Position numbers and translations under genes: made by a program | Part shown: piece after piece, positions 50,840 to 63,898 of the stretch | Position numbering within the stretch: the first letter of the stretch is position 1 | How the letters are laid out: each line of letters starts with the position of its first letter | The notes under the pieces: generated by a model | Seen by the model: the letters and a program-made list of their open reading frames with translations, nothing else | What the model was told of the DNA's origin: nothing | The model's database searches: none | Assembly (NCBI RefSeq): GCF_051014445.1 | Contig: NW_027488368.1 | Location: 3,224,001-3,288,000 of the forward strand | Origin: Colletes latitarsis | Lineage: Eukaryota; Arthropoda; Insecta; Hymenoptera; Colletidae | DNA length: 64,000 bases | Direction of reading: 5' to 3'

Positions 50840-53656
50840 CCTGGTTTCGATCAATATTTTAGAGAATAATTCATGTTAGGTCTAGGTTAGGTCTGGGATT
50901 TGCTCTCATCAGGCTCATTCTTTCGCATATTTCTCATACACGTTGATCAGATCCTGGGTTTTTTCTGGTTTGGATCACGTAGTAATGTGGGACCACACTG
51001 AAACAATCAATTAAACCTGATCTTGATAAATATTTTAGAGGATAACGCCTGTTAGGTCCGGGTTAGGTCTAGGATTTGCCCTCATCAGGCTCATACTTTC
51101 GGATATTTCTGATACTTCATGGCTAGATCCTGGGCTGTTTCTGGATTGTATCACGTAGTAATGTGGTACCACGCTGAAACAGTCAATTAAACCTGGTTTC
51201 GATCAATATTTTAGAGGATAACGCAAGTTAGGTCTGGGATAGGTCTAGGATTTGCCCTCATCAGGCTCTTACTTTCGCATATTTCTCATACTTCATGGCT
51301 AGATCCTGGGCTATTTCTGGATTGGATCACGTAGTAAAGTGGTACCACACTGAAACATTCAATGAATCCTGGTCTGGATAAATATTTTAGAGGATAACGC
51401 ATCTTATGTCTGGGTTAGGTCTAAGATTTGCCCTCATCAGGCTCACAGTTTAGCGTTTTTCACATACTTGTTGAACAGATCCTGGGCTTTTTCTGGTTTG
51501 GATCACGAAGTAGTGTGGTACCTCACTGAAACAGTCCATTAAACCTGGTTTCGATCAATATTTTAGAGGATAACGCATGTTAGGTCTAGGTTAGGTCTGG
51601 GATTTGCTCTCATCAGGCTCATTCTTTCGCATATTTCTCATACTTGATGGCTAGATCCTGGGCTTTTTCTGGATTGCATCACGTAGTAATGTAGTACCAC
51701 ACTGAAACAGTCAATGAAACCTGGTTTCCATCAATATTTTAGAGGACAACGCAAGTTAGGTCTAGGTAAGGCCTGAGATTTTCACTGATCAGAATCATAC
51801 TTTCGCATTCTTCACATACTTGTTGAACGGATCCTGGGTTTTTTCTGGTTTGGTTCTCGTAGTAATGTGGCACCACACTGAAACATTCAATTAAACCTGG
51901 TCTTGATAAATATTTTAGAGGATAACGCATGTTAGGTTTGGGTTAGGTCTGGGATTTGCCATCATCAGGCTCATACTTTCGCGTTTTTCACATACTTGTT
52001 GAACAGATCCTGGGTTATTTTCTGGTTTGGATCACATAGTAATGTGGTACCACACTGAAAGAGTTGTTTAAACCAGGTTTCGATCAATATTTTTGAGGAT
52101 AACGCATGTTTGGTCTAGGTTAGGCCTGGGATTTTCACTCATCGGACTCATACTTTCGCATTCTTCACATACTTGTTGAACGGATCCTGGTTTTTTTCTG
52201 GTTTGGATCACGTAGTAATGTGGGACCACACTGAAACAGTCAATTAAACCTGGCTTCGATCAATATTTTAGAGAATAATTCATGTTAGGTCTAGGTTAGG
52301 TCTGGGATTTGCTCTCATCAGGCTCATTCTTTCGCATATTTCTCATACTTGATGGCTAGATCCTGGGCTTTTTCTAGATTGCATCACGTAGTAATGAAGT
52401 ACAACACTGAAACAGTCAATGAAACCTGGTTTCCATCAATATCTTAGAGGACAACGCAAGTTAGGTCTGGGATATGTCTGGGATTTGCCCTCATCAGGCT
52501 CATACTTTCGCGTTTTTCACATACTTGTTGAACAGATCCTGGGTTTTTTCTGGTTTGGATCACGTAGTAGTGTGGTACCACGCTGAAACAGTCCATTAAA
52601 CCTGGTTTGGATCAATATTTTAGAGGATAACGCATGTTAGGTCTAGGTTAGGCCTGGGATTTTCACTCATCAGACTCATACTTTCGCATTCTTCACATAC
52701 TTGTTGAACGGATCCTGGGTTATTTCTGGTTTAGATCAGGTAGTAATGTGGGACCACACAGAAACAGTCAATTAAACCTGGTTTCAATCAATATTTTAGA
52801 GAATAATTCATGTTAGGTCTATGTTAGGTCTGGGATTTGCTCTCATCAGGCTCATTCTTTCGCATATTTCCCATACATGTTGAACAGATCCTGGGTTTTT
52901 TCTGGTTTGGATCACGTAGTAATGTGGGACCACACTGAAACAATCAATTAAACCTGGTCTTGATAAATATTTTAGAGGATAACGCATGTTAGGTCTGGGT
53001 TAGGTCTAGGATTTGCCCTCATCAGGCTCATACTTTCGCATATTTCTCATACTTCAAGGCTAGATCCTCGGCTGTTTCTGGATTGTATCACGTAGTAATG
53101 TGGTACCACGCTGAAACAGTCAATTAAACCTGGTTTCGATCAATATTTTAGAGGATAACGCAAGTTAGGTCTGGGATAGGTCTAGGATTTGCCCTCATCA
53201 GGCTCTTACATTCGCATATTTCTCATACTTCATGGCTGGATCCTGTGCTATTTCTGGATTGGATCACGTAGTAAAGTGGTACCACACTGAAACATTCAAT
53301 GAAACCTGGTCTGGATAAATATTTTAGAGGTAAACGCATCTTAGGTCTGGGTTAGGTCTAAGATTTGCCCTCATCAGGCTCACAGTTTAGCGTTTTTCAC
53401 ATACTTGTTGAACAGATCCTGGGTTTTTTCTGGTTTGGATCACGAAGTAGTGTGGTACCACACTGAAACAGTCCATTAAACCTGATTTCGCTCAATATTT
53501 TAGAGGATAACGCATGTAAGGTCTAGGTTAGGTCTGGGATTTGCTCTCATCAGGCTCATTCTTTCGCATATTTCTCATACTTGATGGCTAGATCCTGGGT
53601 TTTTTATGGTTCGGATCACGTAGTAGTGTGGTACCACACTGAAACAGTCAAGTAAA
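50840..53656 (+). repeat. Higher-order unit of 2817 bp (16 monomers)
   Basis: This unit aligns with the following unit at shift 2817 over most of its length. Its first part also aligns with 31497 onward at shift 19343, so it belongs to the same module family as the 2994 bp unit. The order is 'cacgttgatcag', 'gttaggtccggg', 'ggctcttac', 'gcatcttatgtc', 'gtacctcactg', the 'gtaaggcctgag' monomer at 51739, 'gcatgtttgg', 'ctggcttcgatc', 'cctggtttggatc' (52601), 'gatcctcggctg', 'gcatgtaagg' and 'tttttatggtt'. Confidence 0.88.
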
Positions 53657-56297
53657 CCTGGTTTCGATCAATATTTTAGAGAATAATTCATGTTATGTCT
53701 AGGTTAGGTCTGGGATTTGCTCTCATCAGGCTCATTCATTCGCATATTTCTCATACACGTTGAACAGATCCTGGGTTTTTTCTGGTTTGGATCACGTAGT
53801 AATGTGGGACCACACTGAAACAATCAATTAAACCTGATCTTGATAAATATTTTAGAGGATAACGCATGTTAGGTCCGGGTTAGGTCTAGGATTTGCCCTC
53901 ATCAGGCTCATACTTTCGCATATTTCTCATACTTCATGGCTAGATCCTGGGCTGTTTCTGGATTGTATCACGTAGTAATGTGGTACCACGCTGAAACAGT
54001 CAATTAAACCTGGTTTCGATCAATATTTTAGAGGATAACGCAAGTTAGGTCTGGGATAGGTCTAGGATTTGCCCTCATCAGGCTCCTACTTTCGCATATT
54101 TCTCATACTTCATGGCTAGATCCCGGGCTATTACTGGATTGGATCACGTAGTAAAGTGGTACCACACTGAAACATTCAATGAATCCTGGTGTGGATAAAT
54201 ATTTTAGAGGATAACGCATCTTATGTCTGGGTTAGGTCTAAGATTTGCCCTCATCAGGCTCACAGTTTAGCGTTTTTCACATACTTGTTGAACAGATCCT
54301 GGGCTTTTTCTGGTTTGGATCACGAAGTAGTGTGGTACCTCAATGAAACAGTCCATTAAACCTGGTTTCGCTCAATATTTTAGAGGATAACGCATGTTAG
54401 GTCTAGGTTAGGTCTGGGATTTGCTCTCATCAGGCTCATTCTTTCGCATATTTCTCATACTTGATGGCTAGATCCTGGGCTTTTTCTGGATTGCATCACG
54501 TAGTAATGTAGTACCACACTGAAACAGTCAATGAAACCTGGTTTCCATCAATATTTTAGAGGACAACGCAAGTTAGGTCTAGGTAAGGCCTGAGATTTTC
54601 ACTGATCAGACTCATACTTTCGCATTCTTCACATACTTGTTGAACGGATCCTGGGTTTTTTCTGGTTTGGTTCTCGTAGTAATGTGGCACCACACTGAAA
54701 CATTCAATTAAACCTGGTCTTGATAAATATTTTAGAGGATAACGCATGTTAGGTTTGGGTTAGGTCTAGGATTTGCCCTCATCAGGCTCATACTTTCGCG
54801 TTTTTCACATACTTGTTGAACAGATCCTGGGTTATTTTCTGGTTTGGATCACATAGTAATGTGGTACCACACTGAAAGAGTTGATTATACCAGGTTTCGA
54901 TCAATATTTTTGAGGATAACGCATGTTGGTCTAGGTTAGGCCTGGGATTTGCTCTCATCAGGCTCATTCTTTCGCATATTTCTCATACTTGATGGCTAGA
55001 TCCTGGGCTTTTTCTAGATTGCATCACGTAGTAATGAAGTACAACACTGAAACAGTCAATGAAACCTGGTTTCCATCAATATCTTAGAGGACAACGCAAG
55101 TTAGGTCTGGGATATGTCTGGGATTTGCCCTCATCAGGCTCATACTTTCGCGTTTTTCACATACTTGTTGAACAGATCCTGAGTTTTTTTCTGGTTTGGA
55201 TCACGTAGTAGTGTGGTACCACGCTGAAACAGTCCATTAAACCTGGTTTGGATCAATATTTTAGAGGATAACGCATGTTAGGTCTAGGTTAGGCCTGGGA
55301 TTTTCACTCATCAGACTCATACTTTCGCATTCTTCACATACTTGTTGAACGGATCCTGGGTTATTTCTGGTTTAGATCACGTAGTAATGTGGGACCACAC
55401 TGAAACAGTCAATTAAACCTGGTTTCGATCAATATTTTAGAGAATAATTCATGTTAGGTCTATGTTAGGTCTGGGATTTGCTCTCATCAGGCTCATTCAT
55501 TCGCATATTTCCCATACATGTTGAACAGATCCTGGGTTTTTTCTGGTTTGGATCACGTAGTAATGTGGGACCACACTGAAACAATCAATTAAACCTGGTC
55601 TTGATAAATATTTTAGAGGATAACGCATGTTAGGTCTGGGTTAGGTCTAGGATTTGCCCTCATCAGGCTCATACTTTCGCATATTTCTCATACTTCAAGG
55701 CTAGATCCTCGGCTGTTTCTGGATTGTATCACGTAGTAATGTGGTACCACGCTGAAACAGTCAATTAAACCTGGTTTCGATCAATATTTTAGAGGATAAC
55801 GCAAGTTAGGTCTGGGATAGGTCTAGGATTTGCCCTCATCAGGCGCTTACATTCGCATATTTCTCATACTTCATGGCTAGATCCTGTGCTATTTCTGGAT
55901 TGGATCACGTAGTAAAGTGGTACCACACTGAAACATTCAATGAAACCTGGTCTGGATAAATATTTTAGAGGTTAACGCATCTTAGGTCTGGGTTAGGTCT
56001 AAGATTTGCCCTCATCAGGCTCACAGTTTAGCGTTTTTCACATACTTGTTGAACAGATCCTGGGTTTTTTCTGGTTTGGATCACGAAGTAGTGTGGTACC
56101 ACACTGAAACAGTCCATTAAACCTGGTTTCGCTCAATATTTTAGAGGACAACGCATGTAAGGTCTAGGTTAGGTCTGGGATTTGCTCTCATCAGGCTCAT
56201 TCTTTCGCATATTTCTCATACTTGATGGCTAGATCCTGGGTTTTTTATGGTTTGGATCACGTAGTAGTGTGGTACCACACAGAAACAGTCAAGTAAA
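53657..56297 (+). repeat. Higher-order unit of 2641 bp (15 monomers)
   Basis: This is the next tandem unit. It has one monomer fewer than the preceding unit: the shift changes from 2817 (at 51739/54556) to 2640 (at 52421/55061). The deletion joint lies near 54925-54950, where 'gcatgttggtctagg' with 'taggcctggg' runs into 'atttgctctcatcagg', fusing two monomers and losing one extra base. A one-base gain at 55182 ('gagtttttttctgg') restores 2641. Confidence 0.87.
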
Positions 56298-57560
56298 CCT
56301 GGTTTCGATCAATATTTTAGAGAATAATTCATGTTAGGTCAAGGTTAGGTCTGGGATTTGCTCTCATCAGGCTCATTCATTCGCATATTTCCCATACATG
56401 TTGAACAGATCCTGGGTTTTTTCTGGTTTGGATCACGTAGTAATGTGGGACCACACTGAAACAATCAATTAAACCTGATCTTGATAAATATTTTAGAGGA
56501 TAACGCATGTTAGGTCCGGGTTAGGTCTAGGATTTGCCCTCATCAGGCACATACTTTCGCATATTTCTCATACTTCATGGCTAGATCCTGGGCTGTTTCT
56601 GGATTGTATCACTTAGTAACGTGGTACCACGCTGAAACAGTCAATTAAACCTGGTTTCGATCAATATTTTAGAGGATAACGCAAGTTAGGTCTGGGATAG
56701 GTCTAGGATTTGCCCTCATCAGGCTCTTACTTTCGCATATTTCTCATACTTCATGGCTAGATCCTGGGCTGTTTCTGGATTGGATCACGTAGTAAAGTGG
56801 TACCACACTGAAACATTCAATGAATCCTGGTCTGGATAAATATTTTAGAGGATAACGCATCTTATGTCTGGGTTAGGTCTGAGATTTGCCCTCATCAGGC
56901 CCACAGTTTAACGTTTTTCACATACTTGTTGAACAGATCCTGGGTTTTTTCTGGTTTGGATCACGAAGTAGTGTGGTACCACCCTGAAACAGTCCATTAA
57001 ACCTGGTTTCGCTCAATATTTTAGAGGATAACGCATGTAAGGTCTAGGTTAGGTCTGGGATTTGCTCTCATCAGGCTCATTCTTTCGCATATTTCTCATA
57101 CTTGATGGCTAGATCCTGGGCTTTTTCTGGATTGCATCACGTAGTAATGTAGTACCACACTGAAACAGTCAATGTAACCTGGTTTCCATCAATATTTTAG
57201 AGGACAACGCAAGTTAGGTCTAGGTAAGGCCTGAGATTTTCACTGATCAGACTCATACTCTCGCATTCTTCACATACTTGTTGAACGGATCCTGGGTTTT
57301 TTCTGGTTTGGTTCTCGTAGTAATGTGGCACCACACTGAAACATTCAATTAAACCTGGTCTTGATAAATATTTTAGAGGATAACGCATGTTAGGTTTGTG
57401 TTAGGTCTGGGATTTTCACTCATCGGACTCATACTTTCGCATTCTTCACATACTTGTTGATCGGATCCTGGTTTTTTTCTGGTTTGGATCACGAAGTAGT
57501 GTGGTACCACACTGAAACGGTCCATTAAACCTGGTTTCGATCAATATTTTAGAGGATAAC
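56298..57560 (+). repeat. Partial higher-order unit with 880 bp internal duplication
   Basis: The sequence follows the previous unit at shift 2641 from 56298 to about 57390 (the 'gtaaggcctgag' monomer at 54556 and 57197). It then diverges into 'gtttgtgttaggtctggg'. 'gcaagttaggtctggg' at 56681 recurs at 57561, a shift of 880 (5 monomers), so the last part of this unit was duplicated into the start of the next one. Confidence 0.82.
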
Positions 57561-60553
57561 GCAAGTTAGGTCTGGGATAGGTCTAGGATTTGCCCTCATC
57601 AGGCTCTTACTTTCGCATATTTCTCATACTTCATGGCTAGATCCTGGGCTGATTCTGAATTGGATCACGTAGTAAAGTGGTACCACACTGAAACATTCAA
57701 TGAATCCTGGTCTGGATAAATATTTTAGAGGATAACGCATCTTATGTCTGGGTTAGGTCTGAGATTTGCCCTCATCAGGCTCACAGTTTAGCGTTTTTCA
57801 CATACTTATTGAACAGATCCTGGGTTTTTTCTGGTTTGGATCACGAAGTAGTGTGGTACCACACTGAAACAGTCCATTAAACGTGGTTTCGCTCAATATT
57901 TTGGAGGATAACGCATGTAAGGTCTAGGTTAGGTCTGGGATTTGCTCTCATCAGGCTCATTCTTTCGCATATTTCTCATACTTGATGGCTAGATCCTGGG
58001 CTTTTTCTGGATTGCATCACGTAGTAATGTAGTACCACATTGAAACAGTCAATGAAACCTGGTTTCCATCAATATTTTAGAGGACAACGCAAGTTAGGTC
58101 TAGGTAAGGCCTGAGATTTTCACTGATCAGACTCATACTCTCGCATTCTTCACATACTTGTTGAACGGATCCTGGGTTTTTTCTGGTTTGGTTCTCGTAG
58201 TAATGTGGCACCACACTGAAACATTCAATTAAACCTGGTCTTGATAAATATTTTAGAGGATAACGCATGTTAGGTTTGGGTTAGGTCTAGGATTTGCCCT
58301 CATCAGGCTCATACTTTCGCGTTTTTCACATACTTGTTGAACAGATCCTGGGTTATTTTCTGGTTTGGATCACATAGTAATGTGGTACCACACTGAAAGA
58401 GTTGATTAAACCAGGTTTCGATCAATATTTTTGAGGATAACGCATGTTTGGTCTAGGTTAGGCCTGGGATTTTCACTCATCGGACTCATACTTTCGCATT
58501 CTTCACATACTTGTTGAACGGATCCTCGTTTTTTTCTGGTTTGGATCACGTAGTAATGTGGGACCACACCGAAACAGTCAAGTAAACCTGGCTTCGATCA
58601 ATATTTTAGAGAATAATTCATGTTAGGTCTAGGTTAGGTCTGGGATTTGCTCTCATCAGGCTCATACTTTCGCATATTTCTCATACTTGATGGCTAGATC
58701 CTGGGCGTTTTCTAGATTGCATCACGTAGTAATGAAGTACAACACTGAAACAGTCAATGAAACCTGGTTTCCATCAATATCTTAGAGGACAACGCAAGTT
58801 AGGTCCGGGATATGTCTGGGATTTGCCCTCATCAGGCTCATACTTTCGCGTTTTTCACATACTTGTTGAACAGATCCTGGGTTTTTTCTGGTTTGGATCA
58901 CGTAGTAGTGTGGTACCACGCTGAAACAGTCCATTAAACCTGGTTTGGATCAATATTTTAGAGGATAACGCATGTTAGGTCTAGGTTAGGCCTGGGATTT
59001 TCACTCATCAGACTCATACTTTCGCATTCTTCACATACTTGTTGAACAGATCCTGGGTTTTTTCTGGTTTGGATCACGAAGTAGTGTGGTACCACACTGA
59101 AACAGTCCATTAAACCTGGTTTCGCTCAATATTTTAGAGGATAACGCATGTAAGGTCTAGGTTAGGTCTGGGATTTGCTCTCATCAGGCTCATTCTTTCG
59201 CATATTTCTCATACTTGATGGCTAGATCCTGGGTTTTTTATGGTTTGGATCACGTAGTAGTGTGGTACCACACAGAAACAGTCAAGTAAACCTGGTTTCG
59301 ATCAATATTTTAGAGAATAATTCATGTTAGGTCTAGGTTAGGTCTGGGATTTGCTCTCATCAGGCTCATTCTTTCGCATATTTCTCATACACGTTGAACA
59401 GATCCTGGGTTTTTTCTGGTTTCGATCACGAAGTAGTGTGGTACCACACTGAAACAGTCCATTAAACCTGGTTTGGATCAATATTTTAGAGGATAACGCA
59501 TGTTAGGTCTAGGTTAGGCCTGGGATTTTCACTCATCAGACTCATACTTTCGCATTCTTCACATACTTGTTGAACAGATCCTGGGTTTTTTCTGGTTTGG
59601 ATCACGAAGTAGTGTGGTACCACACTGAAACAGTCCATTAAACCTGGTTTCGCTCAATATTTTAGAGGATAACGCATGTTAGGTCCGGGTTAGGTCTAGG
59701 ATTTGCCCTCATCAGGCTCATACTTTCGCATATTTCTCATACTTCATGGCTAGATCCTGGGCTGTTTCTGGATTGTATCACGTAGTAATGTGGTACCACG
59801 CTGAAACAGTCAATTAAACCTGGTTTCGATCAATATTTTAGAGGATAATGCAAGTTAGGTCTGGGATAGGTCTAGGATTTGCCCTCATCAGGCTCTTACT
59901 TTCGCATATTTCTCATACTTCATGGCTAGATCCTGGGCTGTTTCTGGATTGGATCACGAAGTAAAGTGGTACCACACTGAAACATTCAATGAATCCTGGT
60001 CTGGATAAATATTTTAGAGGATAACGCATCTTATGTCTGGGTTAGGTCTGAGATTTGCCCTCATCAGGCTCACAGTTTAGCGTTTTTCACATACTTGTTG
60101 AACAGATCCTGGGTTTTTTCTGGTTTGGATAACGAAGTAGTATGGTACCACACTGAAACAGTCCATTAAACCTGGTTTCGCTCAATATTTTAGAGGATAA
60201 CGCATGTAAGGTCTAGGTTAGGTCTGGGATTTGCTCTCATCAGGCTCATTCTTTCGCATATTTCTCATACTTGATGGCTAGATCCTGGGCTTTTTCTGGA
60301 TTGCATCACGTAGTAATGTAGTACCACACTGAAACAGTCAATGAAACCTGGTTTCCATCAATATTTTAGAGGACAACGCAAGTTAGGTCTAGGTAAGGCC
60401 TGAGATTTTCACTGATCAGACTCATACTCTCGCATTCTTCACATACTTGTTGAACGGATCCTGGGTTTTTTCTGGTTTGGTTCTCGTAGTAATGTGGCAC
60501 CACACTGAAACATTCAATTAAACCTGGTCTTGATAAATATTTTAGAGGATAAC
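57561..60553 (+). repeat. Higher-order unit of 2993 bp (17 monomers)
   Basis: This unit begins at 'gcaagttaggtctggg' (57561), which recurs at 60554. Shared with the following unit at shift 2993 are the 'gtaaggcctgag' monomer (58077/61070), 'gcatgtttgg', 'ggatcctcgttttttt', and 'ccacaccgaaacagtcaag' (about 58563/61556). After about 59.0 kb the monomer order differs, and the shift to the next unit becomes 3345 from about 59677. Confidence 0.85.
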
Positions 60554-63500
60554 GCAAGTTAGGTCTGGGATAGGTCTAGGATTTGCCCTCATCAGGCTCT
60601 TACTTTCGCATATTTCTCATACTTCATGGCTAGATCCTGGGCTGTTTCTGGATTGGATCACGTAGTAAAGTGGTACCACACTGAAACATTCAATGAATCC
60701 TGGTCTGGATAAATATTTTAGAGGATAACGCATCTTATGTCTGGGTTAGGTCTGAGATTTGCCCTCATCAGGCTCACAGTTTAGCGTTTTTCACATACTT
60801 GTTGAACAGATCCTGGGTTTTTTCTGGTTTGGATCACGAAGTAGTGTGGTACCACACTGAAACAGTCCATTAAACCTGGTTTCGCTCAATATTTTAGAGG
60901 ATAACGCATGTAAGGTCTAGGTTAGGTCTGGGATTTGCTCTCATCAGGCTCATTCTTTCGCATCTTTCTCATACTTGATGGCTAGATCCTGGGCTTTTTC
61001 TCGATTGCATCACGTAGTAATGTAGTACCACACTGAAACAGTCAATGAAACCTGGTTTCCATCAATATTTTAGAGGACAACGCAAGTTAGGTCTAGGTAA
61101 GGCCTGAGATTTTCACTGATCAGACTCATACTCTCGCATTCTTCACATACTTGTTGAACGGATCCTGGGTTTTTCCTGGTTTGGTTCTCGTAGTAATGTG
61201 GCACCACACTGAAACATTCAATTAAACCTGGTCTTGATAAATATTTTAGAGGATAACGCATGTTAGGTTTGGGTTAGGTCTAGGATTTGCCCTCATCAGG
61301 CTCATACTTTCGCGTTTTTCACATACTTGTTGAACAGATCCTGGGTTATTTTCTGGTTTGGATCACATAGTAATGTGGTACCACACTGAAAGAGTTGATT
61401 AAACCAGGTTTCGATCAATATTTTTGAGGATAACGCATGTTTGGTCTAGGTTAGGCCTGGGATTTTCACTCATCGGACTCATACTTTCGCATTCTTCACA
61501 TACTTGTTGAACGGATCCTCGTTTTTTTCTGGTTTGGATCACGTAGTAATGTGGGACCACACCGAAACAGTCAAGTAAACCTGGCTTCGATCAATATTTT
61601 AGAGAATAATTCATGTTAGGTCTAGGTTAGGTCTGGGATTTGCACTCATCAGGCTCATTCTTTCGCATATTTCTCATACTTGATGGCTAGATCCTGGGCT
61701 TTTTCTAGATTGCATCACGTAGTAATGAAGTACAACACTGAAACAGTCAATGAAACCTGGTTTCCATCAATATCTTAGAGGACAACGCAAGTTAGGTCTG
61801 GGATATGTCTGGGATTTGCCCTCATCAGGCTCATACTTTCGCGTTTTTCACATACTTGTTGAACAGATCCTGGGTTTTTTCTGGTTTGGATCACGTAGTA
61901 GTGTGGTACCACGCTGAAACAGTCCATTAAACCTGGTTTGGATCAATATTTTAGAGGATAACGCATGTTAGGTCTAGGTTAGGCCTGGGATTTTCACTCA
62001 TCAGACTCATACTTTCGCATTCTTCACATACTTGTTGAACGGATCCTGGGTTATTTCTGGTTTAGATCACGTAGTAATGTGGGACCACACTGAAACAGTC
62101 AATTAAACCTGGTTTCGATCAATATTTTAGAGAATAATTCATGTTAGGTCTATGTTAGGTCTGGGATTTGCTCTCATCAGGCTCATTCTTTCGCATATTT
62201 CCCATACATGTTGAACAGATCCTGGGTTTTTTCTGGTTTGGATCACGTAGTAATGTGGGACCACACTGAAACAATCAATTAAACCTGGTCTTGATAAATA
62301 TTTTAGAGGATAACGCATGTTAGGTCTGGGTTAAGTCTAGGATTTGCCCTCATCAGGCTCATACTTTCGCATATTTCTCATACTTCATGGCTTGATCCTG
62401 TGCTATTTCTGGATTGGATCACGTAGTAAAGTGGTACCACACTGAAACATTCAATGAAACCTGGTCTGGATAAATATTTTAGAGGTTAACGCATCTTAGG
62501 TCTGGGTTAGGTCTAAGATTTGCCCTCATCAGGCTCACAGTTTAGCGTTTTTCACATACTTGTTGAACAGATCCTGGGTTTTTTCTGGTTTGGATCATGA
62601 AGTAGTGTGGTACCACACTGAAACAGTCCATTAAACCTGGTTTCGCTCAATATTTTAGAGGATAACGCATGTAAGGTCTAGGTTAGGTCTGGGATTTGCT
62701 CTCATCAGGCTCATTCTTTCGCATATTTCTCATACTTGATGGCTAGATCCTGGGTTTTTTATGGTTTGGATCACGTAGTAGTGTGGTACCACACAGAAAC
62801 AGTCAAGTAAACCTGGTTTCGATCAATATTTTAGAGAATAATTCATGTTAGGTCTAGGGTAGGTCTGGGATTTGCTCTCATCAGGCTCATTCTTTCGCAT
62901 ATTTCTCATACACGTTGAACAGATCCTGGGTTTTTTCTGGTTTCGATCACGTAGTAATGTGGGACCACACTGAAACAATCAATTAAACCTGATCTTGATA
63001 AATATTTTAGAGGATAACGCATGTTAGGTCCGGGTTAGGTCTAGGATTTGCCCTCATCAGGCTCATACTTTCGCATATTTCTCATACTTCATGGCTAGAT
63101 CCTGGGCTGTTTCTGGATTGTATCACGTAGTAATGTGGTACCACGCTGAAACAGTCAATTAAACCTGGTTTCGATCAATATTTTAGAGGATAATGCAAGT
63201 TAGGTCTGGGATAGGTCTAGGATTTGCCCTCATCAGGCTCTTACTTTCGCATATTTCTCATACTTCATGGCTAGATCCTGGGCTGTTTCTGGATTGGATC
63301 ACGAAGTAAAGTGGTACCACACTGAAACATTCAATGAATCCTGGTCTGGATAAATATTTTAGAGGATAACGCATCTTATGTCTGGGTTAGGTCTGAGATT
63401 TGCCCTCATCAGGCTCACAGTTTAGCGTTTTTCACATACTTGTTGAACAGATCCTGGGTTTTTTCTGGTTTGGATAACGAAGTAGTATGGTACCACACTG

Positions 63501-63898
63501 AAACAGTCCATTAAACCTGGTTTCGCTCAATATTTTAGAGGATAACGCATGTAAGGTCTAGGTTAGGTCTGGGATTTGCTCTCATCAGGCTCATTCTTTC
63601 GCATATTCCTCATACTTGATGGCTAGATCCTGGGCTTTTTCTGGATTGCATCACGTAGTAATGTAGTACCACACTGAAACAGTCAATGAAACCTGGTTTC
63701 CATCAATATTTTAGAGGACAACGCAAGTTAGGTCTAGGTAAGGCCTGAGATTTTCACTGATCAGACTCATACTCTCGCATTCTTCACATACTTGTTGAAC
63801 GGATCCTGGGTTTTTTCTGGTTTGGTTCTCGTAGTAATGTGGCACCACACTGAAACATTCAATTAAACCTGGTCTTGATAAATATTTTAGAGGATAAC
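60554..63898 (+). repeat. Higher-order unit of 3345 bp (19 monomers)
   Basis: This unit runs from 'gcaagttagg' at 60554 to its recurrence at 63899. It has two monomers more than the preceding unit, accounted for by extra monomers between about 61.6 and 63.0 kb. One of these is the 'gggttatttctggtttag' monomer at about 62.05 kb, absent from the preceding unit but present at 55.3 kb. From 59677/63022 onward the two units match at shift 3345. Confidence 0.85.
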
